Shown here in pieces: positions 45,459-57,628 of a stretch of DNA of 64,000 nucleotides. The position numbers and the translations under genes are program-made. Under the pieces are notes generated by a model. That model saw nothing but the letters and a program-made list of their open reading frames with translations. It was not told where the DNA came from and did not search any database. Position 1 is the first letter of the stretch. Each line of letters starts with the position of its first letter. The DNA is from Lepas anatifera (taxonomy: Eukaryota > Arthropoda > Thecostraca > Lepadidae): assembly GCA_034440635.1 (NCBI GenBank), contig JAOTON010000977.1, positions 62,001-126,000 of the forward strand, in the 5' to 3' direction.

Positions 45459-46453
45459 TTAACACCCATCCCGGTGCGCCTCCTAGCCACCTTCGCTACG
45501 GTGGGGGGCGTTCTAACCCCCCAACACCCCAGTTCACCCCCTCGAACTCGGCATCTATGCGAGATAGCGAAAAAACGCAAAAACTGGTAGATAGGTGATA
45601 CAAATTCATGGAAAACCATATCATCACCTTTTGGCTCTGGTCAATATTGAGGTCATGATAGGTCAAAGGAGGTGACATGTTAAAGAAGAGTTCCTGGGCT
45701 CTAGTGTCTGAAAGTGTTGATTTAGAATAAATGTTTAGGCACCATTCGCTTCCTCTCATTACGGCGAACCTAATGATGTATGATATGACTATAAGGGGCC
45801 AAAACATAAAAATGACCCTCTAAAAAAACGGTCACTCTAGCAAAGTCAATATACATATCAATGGGCTCCCAATAAAAAATGCAACCGTAATGGTATAAAA
45901 AAATTTATCCTCATTTCCCACAAAGTTATTAACACCAGTCTGAAAACCTGCAAGTAGCCCTAGATGACCTCTCAGAGGTCACATGTCAAAAATTGCAACA
46001 TGAGCCTAGAACGGGGCCCAGGGTACAACGATTTGGATAATATTGAGGTATTCTCAGCTCTATCTACACAAATACAGACAAATTTTCCCCATGCATTTCC
46101 GATGAAGAGGCCATGATCTGTATCTCGCCCTAGGTCATCGTTTTAAAAATTCTGGAACAAGTTTTGTAGCACTCGTTGGGTCCATTATGTGATATGAGTC
46201 TCAATCGGATATATTCGCCCTATTTTTACTTATGCTATCCTAAACATTTTTTGGAGCTGAGGTCACTTGATATCCACTGGTGACCTGACCTGAGATGACC
46301 TGACGTTAAAATTTTGGAGAAAACTGCAGAATGGATCAATGATAAGGTGTACCAAGTAAGGCAGGGCTTCGCGCCGCCGTTTTCTGGTGCTACCGGAAAA
46401 AAACCCGAGGGGGTGTTCAAACACCCCCTCCCCACTAACAGGGCGAGGGTTAA
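45459..46453 (-). mobile_element. Family D TTAA element, copy D1
   Basis: 995 bp with TTAA at both ends. The right end shows GGGGGTGTT-CA-AACACCCCC and a GC hairpin, and the left end a related, less perfect palindrome near 45505-45525. The TGACCTGACCTGAGATGACCT block at about 46279-46300 gives a DR4 on the opposite strand. Its right TTAA is shared with the left TTAA of A8. Confidence 0.85.
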
Positions 46454-47439
46454 CCCTCGCCCCACCGGGGGCCATCGATGGCCCCTAAGGTTTTTCCGGG
46501 ATAGCAGAAAAACGACGAGGCGCAGCACCGCGGCTGAGGGCTCTACCTCTCACTGCATCATTTTCCCATCATCCCTGAAATTTTTACTCCGGGTCACCCA
46601 AGGTCAGGTCACCAGACGAGGTCAACCAAGGTCACCTCACTTCACTTTAAGCTCTGTAAGGCTACATTTCAAAGTCGATCGATTTGAAACTTCCTACACT
46701 TCATGACCCCTCCAGGGTCTACAAGGTGTATATCCGGGATTTTTCGATTTCGTGCCCTGAGGTCAGGTCACGGGCGACCTCTCCCATTGGAAAAGCATGG
46801 GGAAAAGCTATTTCATGATATAAAAGCCACAAAATGATTGCAAATACTCAGACTGCTCAGAACAACGTTTTTGGACACCCTTTCACGGATCCCAGGGGTC
46901 ATATTTGCCTTTGACTTTTCAAGGTCATCCAAGGTCACCAGAGGTCAAAAACAGTATTTTGACAATAACTTTTCACCTAATTGAGCTAGGCGGTGAAATA
47001 AACACCATCGTGTTTGTCTTGTCACTGGCTTTCATTTGATATACGGCAGGTCACTTTTTGACCTTTCGTGACCTCAGGTCATATTAGGTCACGAGGTGAC
47101 CTCTGGCGGTCAAACCACTGGCGGGAGGTCTTTCGTTCCACATAGCGGAAAAGTACTGGCAATTTGCTATCAAATGTACTTTACCAGGCCTCAATAGCTC
47201 TAATGACATAAGAGTTATGCCCAATTTGCTTAATCATTGCATATTTGAGTGAAAATAGCCGATCTTGACCTATTTTGAACTCTGTAGGTCAAACCATTGC
47301 CTGAGCACTAAAACATGGAAGTATTTCTGCTGAATTCAGCGAGCTTTCTATTGCACTTGGATTTGCGCTACGCCCTTTTTCGGAGTTGAGGGGGCCTCGT
47401 GGCCCCGGTGGGCGGTGGCGCCCCCGTGGCGCGGGTTAA
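46450..47439 (+). mobile_element. Family A TTAA element, copy A8
   Basis: Starts at the same TTAA that ends D1. The left 800 bp match A6 and A9 closely, whereas the last 150 bp have more than a dozen one- to three-base losses, including in otherwise fixed blocks such as GCGCTAACGCCCATATTTTC. That clustering looks like consensus error, not ageing. Confidence 0.88.
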
Positions 47440-48149
47440 AAGTGGCGAGGAGAAAACGATGACGAGACATATTCCTATAATTAAAAATGCAGGTTGTCGA
47501 AAGTCTTACAAAAATCAAGAGGGCGAATACTCACTGAATCACCAATAGCGTCCCCAAACGGGGGTGGAAAACCCCACCAACTCGCCAACCCAGACTCTGA
47601 ACATTGAAATCATGAAGTGCGACAGAAAATAACTTAGCAAAGTCTGAACAGGCCTAGCCGATTAAATACATGAAAACCTGCCAGGGAAGTTAAAAAAAAC
47701 ATTATCCTAACAGGGTAATTACCGTGATCTACCAGAACTGATAACTGAACCTGGCTGTTTCATTTTGATTCAGGGGCGAGCTGTACGGACAAAGAAAATT
47801 ATGTATTGTTACCCAGTGAAGGTGTCAATCAATTTCCAACTATACGGCGTTTGAGCTTAAAATATATGATCAAGCCTTGAAGATTGTAGTATGAAATCGT
47901 AGCTTAAGCTAAAGCCCGGCAATACCGTGGCCCATGAAAAATATCGTACCGTAATTCCGTAGCTTAGTTTGGCCTCAAACTACACGTAGCCTAACGTAAT
48001 TTCGTAACGTAGTGCAGCGTAGGCCGCCTCTGGACATGACGCCGATATAGTTTTTTTAATTGAGCACTCTATTATCAGTGTATGCCTACCCACGTGCTCA
48101 TATATTCACCGGACAACATACCTGCAAAAAGGTATCAAAGTTTAGAGCT
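47440..48149. other. No recognisable gene
   Basis: AT-rich spacer. Nothing is recognised beyond a CGTAGCTTAGTTT/CGTAACGTAGT-like local repetition near 47900-48030. Confidence 0.4.
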
Positions 48150-49354
48150 TTAACCTTCGCCCGGGTGGGGGGTCTTTTAGACCCCCCTCGGGTTTTTCCG
48201 AAGTAACCAAAAAACGGCGGCGTGCAGCGCCGCCAAACTTGGTCTAGCTGTTCCTTTATCATTTTTACATCTTTCCTGAAAATTTTGGCTCAAAGGTCAT
48301 ATCAGGTCAGGTCACCAGGTCAGGTGAAGTGACCTCACCTCAAAAATACTTAGGACGGCATAACTAAAAGAAGGGTTAATCGATCAAGATGAAACTCATA
48401 CCACATCTTGGGCCCACCAGGAGCTACAACATTTGTTCCGGGATTTTTTATATTGGTGACCTAAGGTCATGTGCAGAGCATGACCTCCCCATTGACAATG
48501 CATGGGGAAAATCACGAAATGAGCTTTTCTCAGTAAGTATGGATGGAATCAACTTCAAACATCGGTTGCGACTTGCTCTTAGCCCATTTCTGAAGCTGAT
48601 ACCAAAATTTTTGACTTGTGACCTTTAAAAGGTCACCTTAGGTCAAATAAGCATTTTTTGGTGTTTTTCTCTATAGATTTTGAATAAACTAAGATAGAGC
48701 TATTATTTTGTCACCAAAGTGTTTGTATAGTCACTGGAAGTCAAATGATATACATCATGACTATACCAGGTCAAGTTGGGTCAGACCGTTGACCTGGGTC
48801 AGGTCAAATTCTTAAATTTGACCTGGCATAGCAATATCATATATCATTCGATTCGTATTGACGAGAGGATTGCAATGGTGCATAAACTATGGCTGTATCT
48901 TGTTTGGTTTGGAAGCTATTAGCGAAAAAGTAAACGCCCTTATGCATGGGTGGCTATGGACATTCCCAAGAATATGCCCAATATTTAGTGACCTGTAGCT
49001 CCCTAGGCTTTGACCTGACACGAAAATGAATGCCACTGTAATGAAAGCGCATCTCAAGAGCTTTCGAATGGTGTTAGAAAAATGTTTCTAGCTATAATAG
49101 TTTCTGAGATATAGGAGGTTTTCTTAGTACACCTCATATTAGCGATTTTGACCTATTTTGACCTCTGGTGACCTTGATATTGACCTGACAAGAAAAATGA
49201 CCGAAGTATTTTCGATATCATTTTCGAAGAGCTTTCGATTGCCGTTTTGCGCTTTTTTCTAGGTCTCTTAGTTTTTGAGATCATGGGGGGTCTTTTTAGC
49301 CCCTCCCCCACCATGGCGAAGGTGGCTCGTACCCGCCACCGGGGCAAGGGTTAA
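48150..49354 (+). mobile_element. Family E TTAA element, copy E1
   Basis: A 1.2-kb element from TTAACCTTCGCCCGGGTGGG to CGCCACCGGGGCAAGGGTTAA. Left subterminal palindrome GGGGGGTCT-TTT-AGACCCCCC and second hairpin GGCGGCG-TGCAG-CGCCGCC. The right palindrome is degraded (GGGGGTCTTTTTAGCCCCTC). AGGTCATATCAGGTCA (DR4) and AGGTCAGGTCACC are at about 48294-48316. Confidence 0.85.
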
Positions 49355-49440
49355 ATCGCAGCATATCTTAAAATTTTCTAAGTGTTCCCCGTATGGCTGT
49401 TAGAGTTGGAGTCTCACTGAAACCATCAATGAACTTGTCA

Positions 49441-49594
49441 CGGAGACCCCGACCCCACCACACGAACGAGCAACTCCCACAATGAAGGGTTAATTTAGAA
49501 GCCAATGTTTAAGGTCTCACAAAGCACAGGGACGGCCGCCCCGCCCAGGTCACCCTCTCACCAGTCAGTTGCCAGCCGATCTACGTCGGGTAAA
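49441..49594 (-). mobile_element. SINE copy 2 (body only, reverse)
   Basis: Reverse complement of the 3' body of the SINE at 57629-57905, sharing CACAAAGCACAGGGACGGCC and CACCAGTCAGTTGCCAGCCG. The tRNA-like head is missing. A GATTGAACGATT short tandem repeat follows at about 49607-49670. Confidence 0.75.
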
Positions 49595-49755
49595 CTCTTA
49601 ATAAGATTGAACGATTGAACGATTGATTGAACGATACGATTGATACGGTAAACTATTGAACGATATTTCAATACACACTGTGATTTTGACAAGTTTGTTT
49701 CATTGGGAATAATAAAAGGGAAAACGAGCTTACTTGCCGGCGGTTCCAACTTGTT

Positions 49756-50789
49756 TTAACCCGCGCCCCACCGGGGGTCCGGCGCCACCTTCGCCCCACG
49801 GGGGGCCATCGATGGCCCCCCTCTAACTCCGAAAATATGGGCGTTAGCGCAAATCTGCAAAGTGCAAAAAGAAAGCTCGCGTGAATTCAGTAAGAAATTA
49901 CTTCGCATGTTTTAGTGCTCAGGTCAATGGTTTGACCTCCAGAGGTCAAATTAGGTCAAGATCGGCTATTTTCACTCAAATATGCAATGATTAGGCAAAC
50001 TGGGCATAACTCTTATGTCATTAGAGCTATTGAGGCCTGGTAAAGTACATTTGATAGCAAATTGCCAGTACTTTTTCCGCTATGTGGAACGTAAAGACCT
50101 TCCGCCAGTAGTTTGACCGCCAGAGGTCACCTCGTGACCTAATATGACCTGAGGTCACGAAAGGTCAAAAAGTGACCTTGCCGTATATCAAATGAAAGCC
50201 AGTGACAAGACAAACACGATGGTGTTTGTTTCACCGCTCTAGCTCAATTAGGTCAAAAGTTATTGTCAAAATACTGTTTTTGACCTCTGGTGACCTTAGA
50301 TGACCTTGGAAAAGTCAAAGGGTAAATATGACCCCTGGGATCCGTGAAAGGGTGTCCAAAAACGTTTTTCTGAGCAGTCTGAGTATTTGCAATCATTTTT
50401 GTGGCTTTTATATCATGAAATAGCTTTTCCCCATGCTTTTCCAATGGGAGAGGTCGCCTCGTGACCTGACCTCAGGGCACGAAATCGAAAAAATCCCGGA
50501 TATACACCTTGTAGACCCTGGAGGGGTCATGAAGTGTAGGAAGTTTCAAATCGATCGACTTTGAAATGTAGCTCTTACAGAGCTCTAAAGGTGAAGTGAG
50601 GTGACCTTGGTTGACCTCGTCTGGTGACCTGACCTTGGGTGACCCGGGGTAAAAAATTTCAGGGATGATGGGAAAATGATGCAGTGAGAGGTAGAGCCCT
50701 CAACCGCGGTGCTGCGCCTCGTCGTTTTTCTGCTATCCCGGAAAAACCTTAGGGGGGCCATCGATGGCCCCCGGTGGGGCGAGGGTTAA
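49756..50789 (-). mobile_element. Family A TTAA element, copy A9
   Basis: Complete and among the best preserved copies, in reverse orientation, with both GGGGGCCATCGATGGCCCCC-type palindromes present (the right one one base shorter). Confidence 0.9.
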
Positions 50790-51100
50790 TACGACTTGAT
50801 AGTATTGAGTGTTGAATTTAGAATATTCATCATTATAAAGTAAAATAGTATCCAGCTTACACCCGTAATAATTGAAACTGAAAAAAACAAATAAAGGGCC
50901 AGTCGACATCTAGACCACGTGTTCCCATCGGAATGAGCAAAGTTTGAATCTTGGTTGGAATTGGAAAATCACTGGTAGGTATACAGAATGTTCAAGCTCA
51001 ATTTGAATGTTCCCGAACAAAACAGCACGCATGATCACATAACAGCCCATCTCGCTCAGTTAACTAAACACTAGCAGTGGTGCAAGTTATCAGAAAGCAT
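50790..51100. other. No recognisable gene
   Basis: AT-rich spacer between A9 and the 266-bp tandem array. Nothing is seen. Confidence 0.4.
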
Positions 51101-51899
51101 CACTGAAGAAAATATATACGTAGAGTGATTATGAGACGTCTTAGGTGGTGTAGGTTGGATAGGTATGGTACAGAATGTAGAAGGCGCGACGAGAACTGCC
51201 GTCTTTGGAAGACGTCTGGGAAACACGGGCAAACCCATGTTTCCCTTTGGCTTTATTTTCCTCTTTCTTTCATTATGACCGCAAGTCGGCTGCTACTTTA
51301 CTTGATCAACCGAGCAATAACCGTATCAGTTACTGGCAAAGCTCGGGGAAAATTTTGTCAGGTGTTCACTGAAGAAAATATATACGTAGAGTGATTATAA
51401 GACGTCTTAGGTGGTGTAGGTTGGATAGGTATGGTACAGAATGTAGAAGGTGCGACGAGAACTGCCGTCTAAGGAAGACGTCTGGGAAATATGGGCAAAC
51501 CCATGTTTCCCTTTGGCTTTATTTTCCTCTTTCTTTCATTATGACCGCAAGTCGGCTACTACTTTACTTGATCAACCGAGCAATAACCGTATCAGTTACT
51601 GGCAAAGCTCGGGGAAAATTTTGTCAGGTGTTCACTGAAGAAAATATATACGTAGAGTGATTATAAGACGTCTTAGGTGGTGTAGGTTGGATAGGTATGG
51701 TACAGAATGTAGAAGGCGCGACGAGAACTGCCGTCTAAGGAAGACGTCTGGGAAATATGGGCAAACCCATGTTTCCTTTTGGCTTTATTTTCCCCTTTCT
51801 TTCATTATGACCGCAAGTCGGCTACTACTTTACTTGATCAACCGAGCAATAACCGTATCAGTTACTGGCAAAGCTCGGGGGAAAATTTTGTCAGGTGTT
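51101..51899 (+). repeat. Tandem array of three 266-bp units
   Basis: Units begin TCACTGAAGAAAATATATAC at 51101, 51366 and 51632. They differ by only a few bases (for example CGTCTTTGGAAG versus CGTCTAAGGAAG). Each contains an inverted pair AGACGTCTTAGG/CTAAGGAAGACGTCT. An 88- to 89-residue frame is kept in each unit, but the unit length is not a multiple of three and no family is recognised, so I treat it as satellite-like. Confidence 0.9.
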
Positions 51900-54274
51900 T
51901 TAGAATTCATTTAAACCCATCTCCATGAATTCAGCGTCCATGACGATAAAAGCTCTGCCAGTGCCATTGACTGTTGCCGGACTCGCTTCCGGCCAATGTT
52001 CGGCGGGCGGGAGCCTGGTGCAACGGTCCAGGGCGTCGATGATAGCGATAATTGACGGCTGCATCCTGCAGCCGATGACGCACGTCATTACTGAGAGTCT
52101 TCCTTTTCCGGCAGTCTTTCCATTTTAAATTGTTATTTTCCATCAGACAAAATACCTGTGCATTACCATATACTGTATTCCGAGAGAAATATATATGAAT
52201 CTATATTCATCTTTCTCTGGACACCTGCTCTCTGGGGTGAAGCGAAATTTACCCCCATCTGAATTTTCCGTGATAGAGCAAAAAAAAACGAATCTATGCA
52301 GAACAACGCAAAATGCGACAGTTTTCTTCGCCCGGATGGCGTGCGAAACCACTTTTACTATGGTAGGGGGTTGATAAGACCACCCTTAACTAAAGAACTA
52401 AGAGGCCTAGAGAGAAGCGAAAGGAGTGACCGAAAGGTGGTCCCAAAATTCAATTGAGGCTACCGGGTCATTTTTCTCGATGAATATTGAGGTTTCTAGA
52501 AGTCAAAAGAGATCAAAGTGAGTGGACTAAAACTACACCCTGCTTATATTTCAAGAAATAAGGCAGCTCGAAAAATTGGAACTAATTGAATTTTTCTTTC
52601 ACTATTGCTGCACTAAATTTCGCATAAATTCAAAACTCAGTTCACTTCAGGGCATTAGACGTCTCGCATTGTAGTGCGTAGTTACCCCTTAGGCTGCACT
52701 GCCATTCATTTCGATGACATTGCACCGGATAAGAGGCGAGAAAAACGGTGTTTATTAGGCTTTTGAAAGCTCTTGGAAAAAATTCACGCAGGGCCTACCA
52801 CATTTAGGTTGGGTCTCCGTTAAGCTCAACAGAGGTCAGAGGCACGTTCCCGGTATTATTAAAAGGTGGTTTAGAAAACTCTAAAGTGCTGCAATTTTGA
52901 TTATTCAATGATCATATTGGAAAATCGGGTCCCAAAGATCAGCGTCTAGACAGCTACAAAGCCATGCCCATGCTGTTCCGTACTTTGATTCTGGCGAACT
53001 TTGTACCTAGTGTCTCTATTGCTTGTTTACAAATAACTGATAACAAATAACTAAAAAAATGCTTACAAATAACTTATCAACTCTTGCCTTATTTCTGATA
53101 AACACGAATCATTAATCGGTAAACATGCATTCATTAAGTTCCAATAGCCTTTGATCTGTATGAACATAAAGGTGTTTTATCAATACGTCACACACCTATT
53201 CACGGAAAGGGTAGAACCTGCGTAAACACTTCGCACAATAGTTGAATGACATGCACTAGTAACTTCAATTTTCCTCTCATATGGTAACAGTTTTATGAGG
53301 GGAACGGATTCCTACTTTGCATAAAAAATAACTCTGTAAAGGGAACCATCTTCTGCCTTGCAAGACACTTTTTGAAGGCAGATAAAATGTAGAATGAATC
53401 CAAACCGGACAAGTTAGGGGTCATTTAACCGCACAAAAAGGACCAAAAACTGCAGAATTTGCTTAAAATACGCCTATTGCGCTTTGGGCGTTGCCAAAAC
53501 ACTTCCAAACATGGCAGAGTTTTCAATGTTGAGGATAGGTAAAGGGATTTCTGGCACCCATACGACGTCAAAATATGGCGGCTGGTGACCAGGGGCTGGT
53601 GGGAGGGCTGGTCCTTTGCCCTCACTGCCTCCTCTCCGGATTCCACTTCACTGATTGAACAGTTCTCGGCATTCCTCATCTTGCACATGACGATGGTAGC
53701 GCCCTCACGAGTTTTACAGATGGCGCTGTTAACGGTTTAAGGTAGCGCCCCTGAACATTGCTTGATAATGAATTAGTGTCCTATCCAATCTTCGTGCTAA
53801 TGCTTGGTGAGTGCAGAAATTTTGACCTCTAAAATCAAAATCTCGCAAACAGTATTCATTTTTCTTGGATTCACCATTCCCAATCTGTGACGCGATTTAA
53901 GACATTTTCAATGTAGGATGCAGCTTATGACGTTACTTACCGCCTCAGTTCCACAAAAAATTAGCTATAATTCGAAAGCGGAGTGTTTAACGTTTTGATC
54001 TAATAACGGTACATGATTATTGATAATTAATAATTATAATAAGCAATACCAAGCAAGGAAAACAACGTCGCCCAGGACACTACTAGCGGAGCACTGTAGC
54101 ACACGATCCTTTTTTTCTTACTAAAAATAGAAAGACAATCGCGGTTGGACAGTCATACATAGTGGCTTCTGTTTACAGGGAGGCCGGGTGGCGACGATAT
54201 CGAAAGAATGTGATAGGGGAATGACCCATATACAGTGACGTCCATATCATTAACCTGGCACCACTTGGGCTTGT
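51900..54274. other. No identified gene
   Basis: 51925-52128 is GC-richer and open on both strands, with a GCTGCATCCTGCAGC palindrome near 52060. A minus-strand frame over 53425-53688 (NCSISEVESGEEAVRAKDQ) is coding-like but isolated. Nothing else is recognised. Confidence 0.35.
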
Positions 54275-55191
54275 TTAACACCCGCACTGGAGGGGGTCTG
54301 GCACTAACGCGCACTGGAGGGGGGCCTGGTAGGCCCCCCTAAGATCTCGGAAACTAAGAGAGTTAGACTTGGTAGGTGGGTGGGGGCTATGGTGATCTAC
54401 ATGATGACCGATTTTCATTGACCTAGGTCAATATCTTCAAGGTCAAACGAGGTCGTAAAGGTCAAATATTGGCCATGCTGGGGATCGATTGGTAAATGCT
54501 ATGATTATGCGGGAAAATGGCAGGAATAAGCTAAAAGCGGACAAGGTTCATAGAGAAGAGGTCTCAAAGAGGCTTCCTCACAACTTTTGGGTCAAGGCCA
54601 TTCAAGGTCATTGACCTTTAAGGTAACCATATGGTATACTACTTATTATTTACACTTTGACTAACACTGTAGCCACTGTTTTGCGGGAAATGAGGATTGA
54701 CCTTTCCCAATGACCTTTGACCTTGACCTTTGACCTTGACCTTTGTATTGGGGTACCCTACCGATGACGTCATAGCATAATATATGTCAGACCGGGTAAC
54801 GTCATTTGGCCGGACGCACAGTGGTCAGTGACCTTGAAAGTGCAGATATGACCTTGACTTGTGACCTTTGACCTTGACCTTGACTTTCATGTAAAGTGAC
54901 CTTGTCATACAGTCCCGCTTATATGACGTTATGACGTCACCACTCGGTCTTCAATGCAAGCTAACTGGTCCGACCGCGCGTTTACGGCGATCTCAAAATG
55001 CAGGTCTGACTTTGAAAGCCTATAAGTCAAAAAATTTTTGGCCGATTTTCAAAAAGTCTTCACCAATCTACGCGCTATTAAATTTTGTTAAATGTGGCCT
55101 CGTGTCGTTTTTCGGCCACAAGCGGTTCTCCGGCCACCTCGGAAAAACAGGTGGGGGGGCCTCCGAGGCCCCCCTCCAGTGCGCGTGTTAA
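54275..55191 (+). mobile_element. Family F TTAA element, copy F1
   Basis: 917 bp from TTAACACCCGCACTGGAGGG to CCCTCCAGTGCGCGTGTTAA. Palindromes GGGGGGCCT-GGT-AGGCCCCCC (left, about 54325) and GGGGGGCCTC-CGAGGCCCCCC (right, about 55155) occur inside the ends. The interior has a ladder of TGACCT sites at 54711-54742 and a second near 54860-54890. No coding capacity. Confidence 0.85.
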
Positions 55192-56359
55192 TACACACCA
55201 CCGCGTGGTGGATTTGATCGGACCCCCTACGATCTCGGGAACCGGAATTGATACGGACAAATTGAAACGGCGATGGAAACGCCTTACCGTATTCTACTCT
55301 GAAGCCGAGTTTAGCCCATATCCGTTGACCCCTGACATGAATCAAAATGGACAAAGCTTAGACCCCCTTAGAAAATATCTTCTAACTCGGGCACCATGAG
55401 ACCGAAAATAAAACAAAAGCTATAAATGTGTTTGCCTAGAAACAATGATTCTAATGACATGCAGCATGACCTTGTCAATCTACATTATGACCTTGACCTT
55501 AGGTCAAGGTCAAAAAGTACTCTTTCAAGAATACGCTGCATATCATTTGAATCCTTTAGTGTTTCAAAAAACACATTTTTCAACGTGCTCGAACTCTGCT
55601 TCATAGAAAACGTGATCTATCCCACTATACTGCCTCGTAACATTTTATTGTTGCAATAGACACCACAGCCTCATATCGGGTGGGCACACAACCGTAAATC
55701 AGGCGGGCATAAGTGCGCTCTAGGGGATCATGCATGGTAACTGAACAAATATAGCCACGTTCAATATAAAAATACACTAAATGAAGAATGAGCAAAAAAA
55801 TCGGGCGCCTTCAGGGGCCCCAAATAGGCACGGGTGGCCCCTGGTTCCCAAGGGGCCACCACTTCCTCCGCCCTCCCCTATTGGATCCATCTCTACCTGT
55901 GCATTGCCTGTAGAAGCTGGTCCAATGCACTGCATCTCGGCACCATCCGCCTGCTTCTCGTTCCCAGAGGTGGCAACAGTTCACCGCCTGGAGACACTGG
56001 CTGTGCACCCCAGAGAGGAGCTGGCCTGGCGCTGTGAACAAGTGAGCATCCTCCGGCGGCTGGTGCTGTTCGCCTGCTGCTAGAATGTGCCAGTCGTGTC
56101 AGCTCCCAACGCGCCGGCCATCTCACGCCGCCAGGACACAGTGATTATGCTGACGACCGGAGCTCTAGCCTGCTGATTGTAGCCATCCAGGATCGACATC
56201 ATGATGCCCTCCAGATGACCCATGGTAGCCTTTGCGAGGAAACCGGCCCGGTCCGACTCACTGTCGCTTGCTTCTCGATATTGTTGAGCTAAAGTGGATG
56301 TCATCTTGCCTGGTTGAAGCAACTGCCTCTTGACAAAGACAATCACTTCTACGTCCACT
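55192..56359. other. Unidentified; coding-like antisense stretch
   Basis: From 56345 down to 56083 the minus strand reads VDVEVIVFVKRQLLQPGKM and SESDRAGFLAKATMGHLEGI and ends at a stop. It looks coding but has no recognised family or splice partner. The 55850-56080 stretch is GC-rich and open on both strands. Confidence 0.3.
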
Positions 56360-57390
56360 TTAACCCTCGCCCCACCGGGGGCCATCGATGGCCCCCCTAA
56401 GGTTTTTCCGGGATAGCAGAAAAACGACGAGGCGCAGCACCGCGGTTGAGGGCTCTACCTCTCACTGCATCATTTTCCCATCATCCCTGAAATTTTTTAC
56501 CCCGGGTCACCCAAGGTCAGGTCACCAGACGAGGTCAACCAAGGTCACCTCACTTCACCTTTAGAGCTCTGTAAGAGCTACATTTCCAAGTCGATCAATT
56601 TGAAACTTCCTACACTTCACGACCCCTCCAGGGTCTACAAGGTGTATATCCGGGATTTTTCGATTTCGTGCCCTGAGGTCAGGTCACGAGGCGACCTCTC
56701 CCATTGGAAAAGCATGGGGAAAACCTATTTCATGATATAAAAGCCACAAAAATGATTGCAAATACTCAGACTGCTCAGAACAACGTTTTTGGACACCCTT
56801 TCACGGATCCCAGGGGTCATATTTGCCCTTTGACTGTTCTAATGTCATCCAAGGTCACCAGAGGTCAAAAACAGTATTTTGACAATAACTTTTGACCTAA
56901 TTGAGCTAGAGCGGTGAAACAAACACCATCGTGCTTGTCTTGTCACTGGCTTTCATTTGATATACGGCAAGGTCACTTTTGACCTTTCGTGACCTCAGGT
57001 CATATTAGGTCACGAGGTGACCTCTGGCAGTCAAACCACTGGCGGGAGGTCTTTACGTTCCACATAGCGGAAAAAGTACTGGCAATTTGCTATCAAATGT
57101 ACTTTACCAGGTCTCAATAGCTCTAATGACATAAGAGTTATGCCCAGTTTGCTTAATCATTGCATATTTGAGTGAAAATAGCCGATCTTGACCTAATTTG
57201 ACCTCTGGAGGTCAAACCATTGACCTGAGCACTAAAACATGCGAAGTAATTTCTTACTGAATTCACGCGAGCTTTCTATTGCACTTTGCAGATTTGCGCT
57301 AACGCCCATATTTTCGGAGTTAGAGGGGGCCATCGATGGCCCCCCGGTGGGGCGAAGGTGGCGCCGGACCCCCGGTGGGGCGCGGGTTAA
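56360..57390 (+). mobile_element. Family A TTAA element, copy A10
   Basis: Complete, well-preserved forward copy with both subterminal palindromes. The first site of the AGGTCA triplet is mutated (CTAATGTCATCC, near 56840) and the other two are intact. Confidence 0.9.
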
Positions 57391-57628
57391 AGTCCATATA
57401 TGGACATGTATGGACGGTATATGATATACCTCACAATGATCGCGCGAAGCTGCTACGGGACCAGTTTTAAATTGAACTGTTCCGTTCCGAAGGAGTGTTG
57501 GTATGGCCGAGGAGAGGCTTTTCGCCAAGACGATGGTAATAATGCAAGATTTGGTGTGCCTTTATGTCATAGAAACACTCTTTAGTGTAGGTAATTATAT
57601 GTGGGAGGCTGATATTGTTCTTGATAAG

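Noticed and set aside
51125..51660. Family of 89-residue tandem genes
   Set aside because: The frame depends on a satellite unit whose length is not a multiple of three; no homologous motif and the first codon is not ATG in all units.
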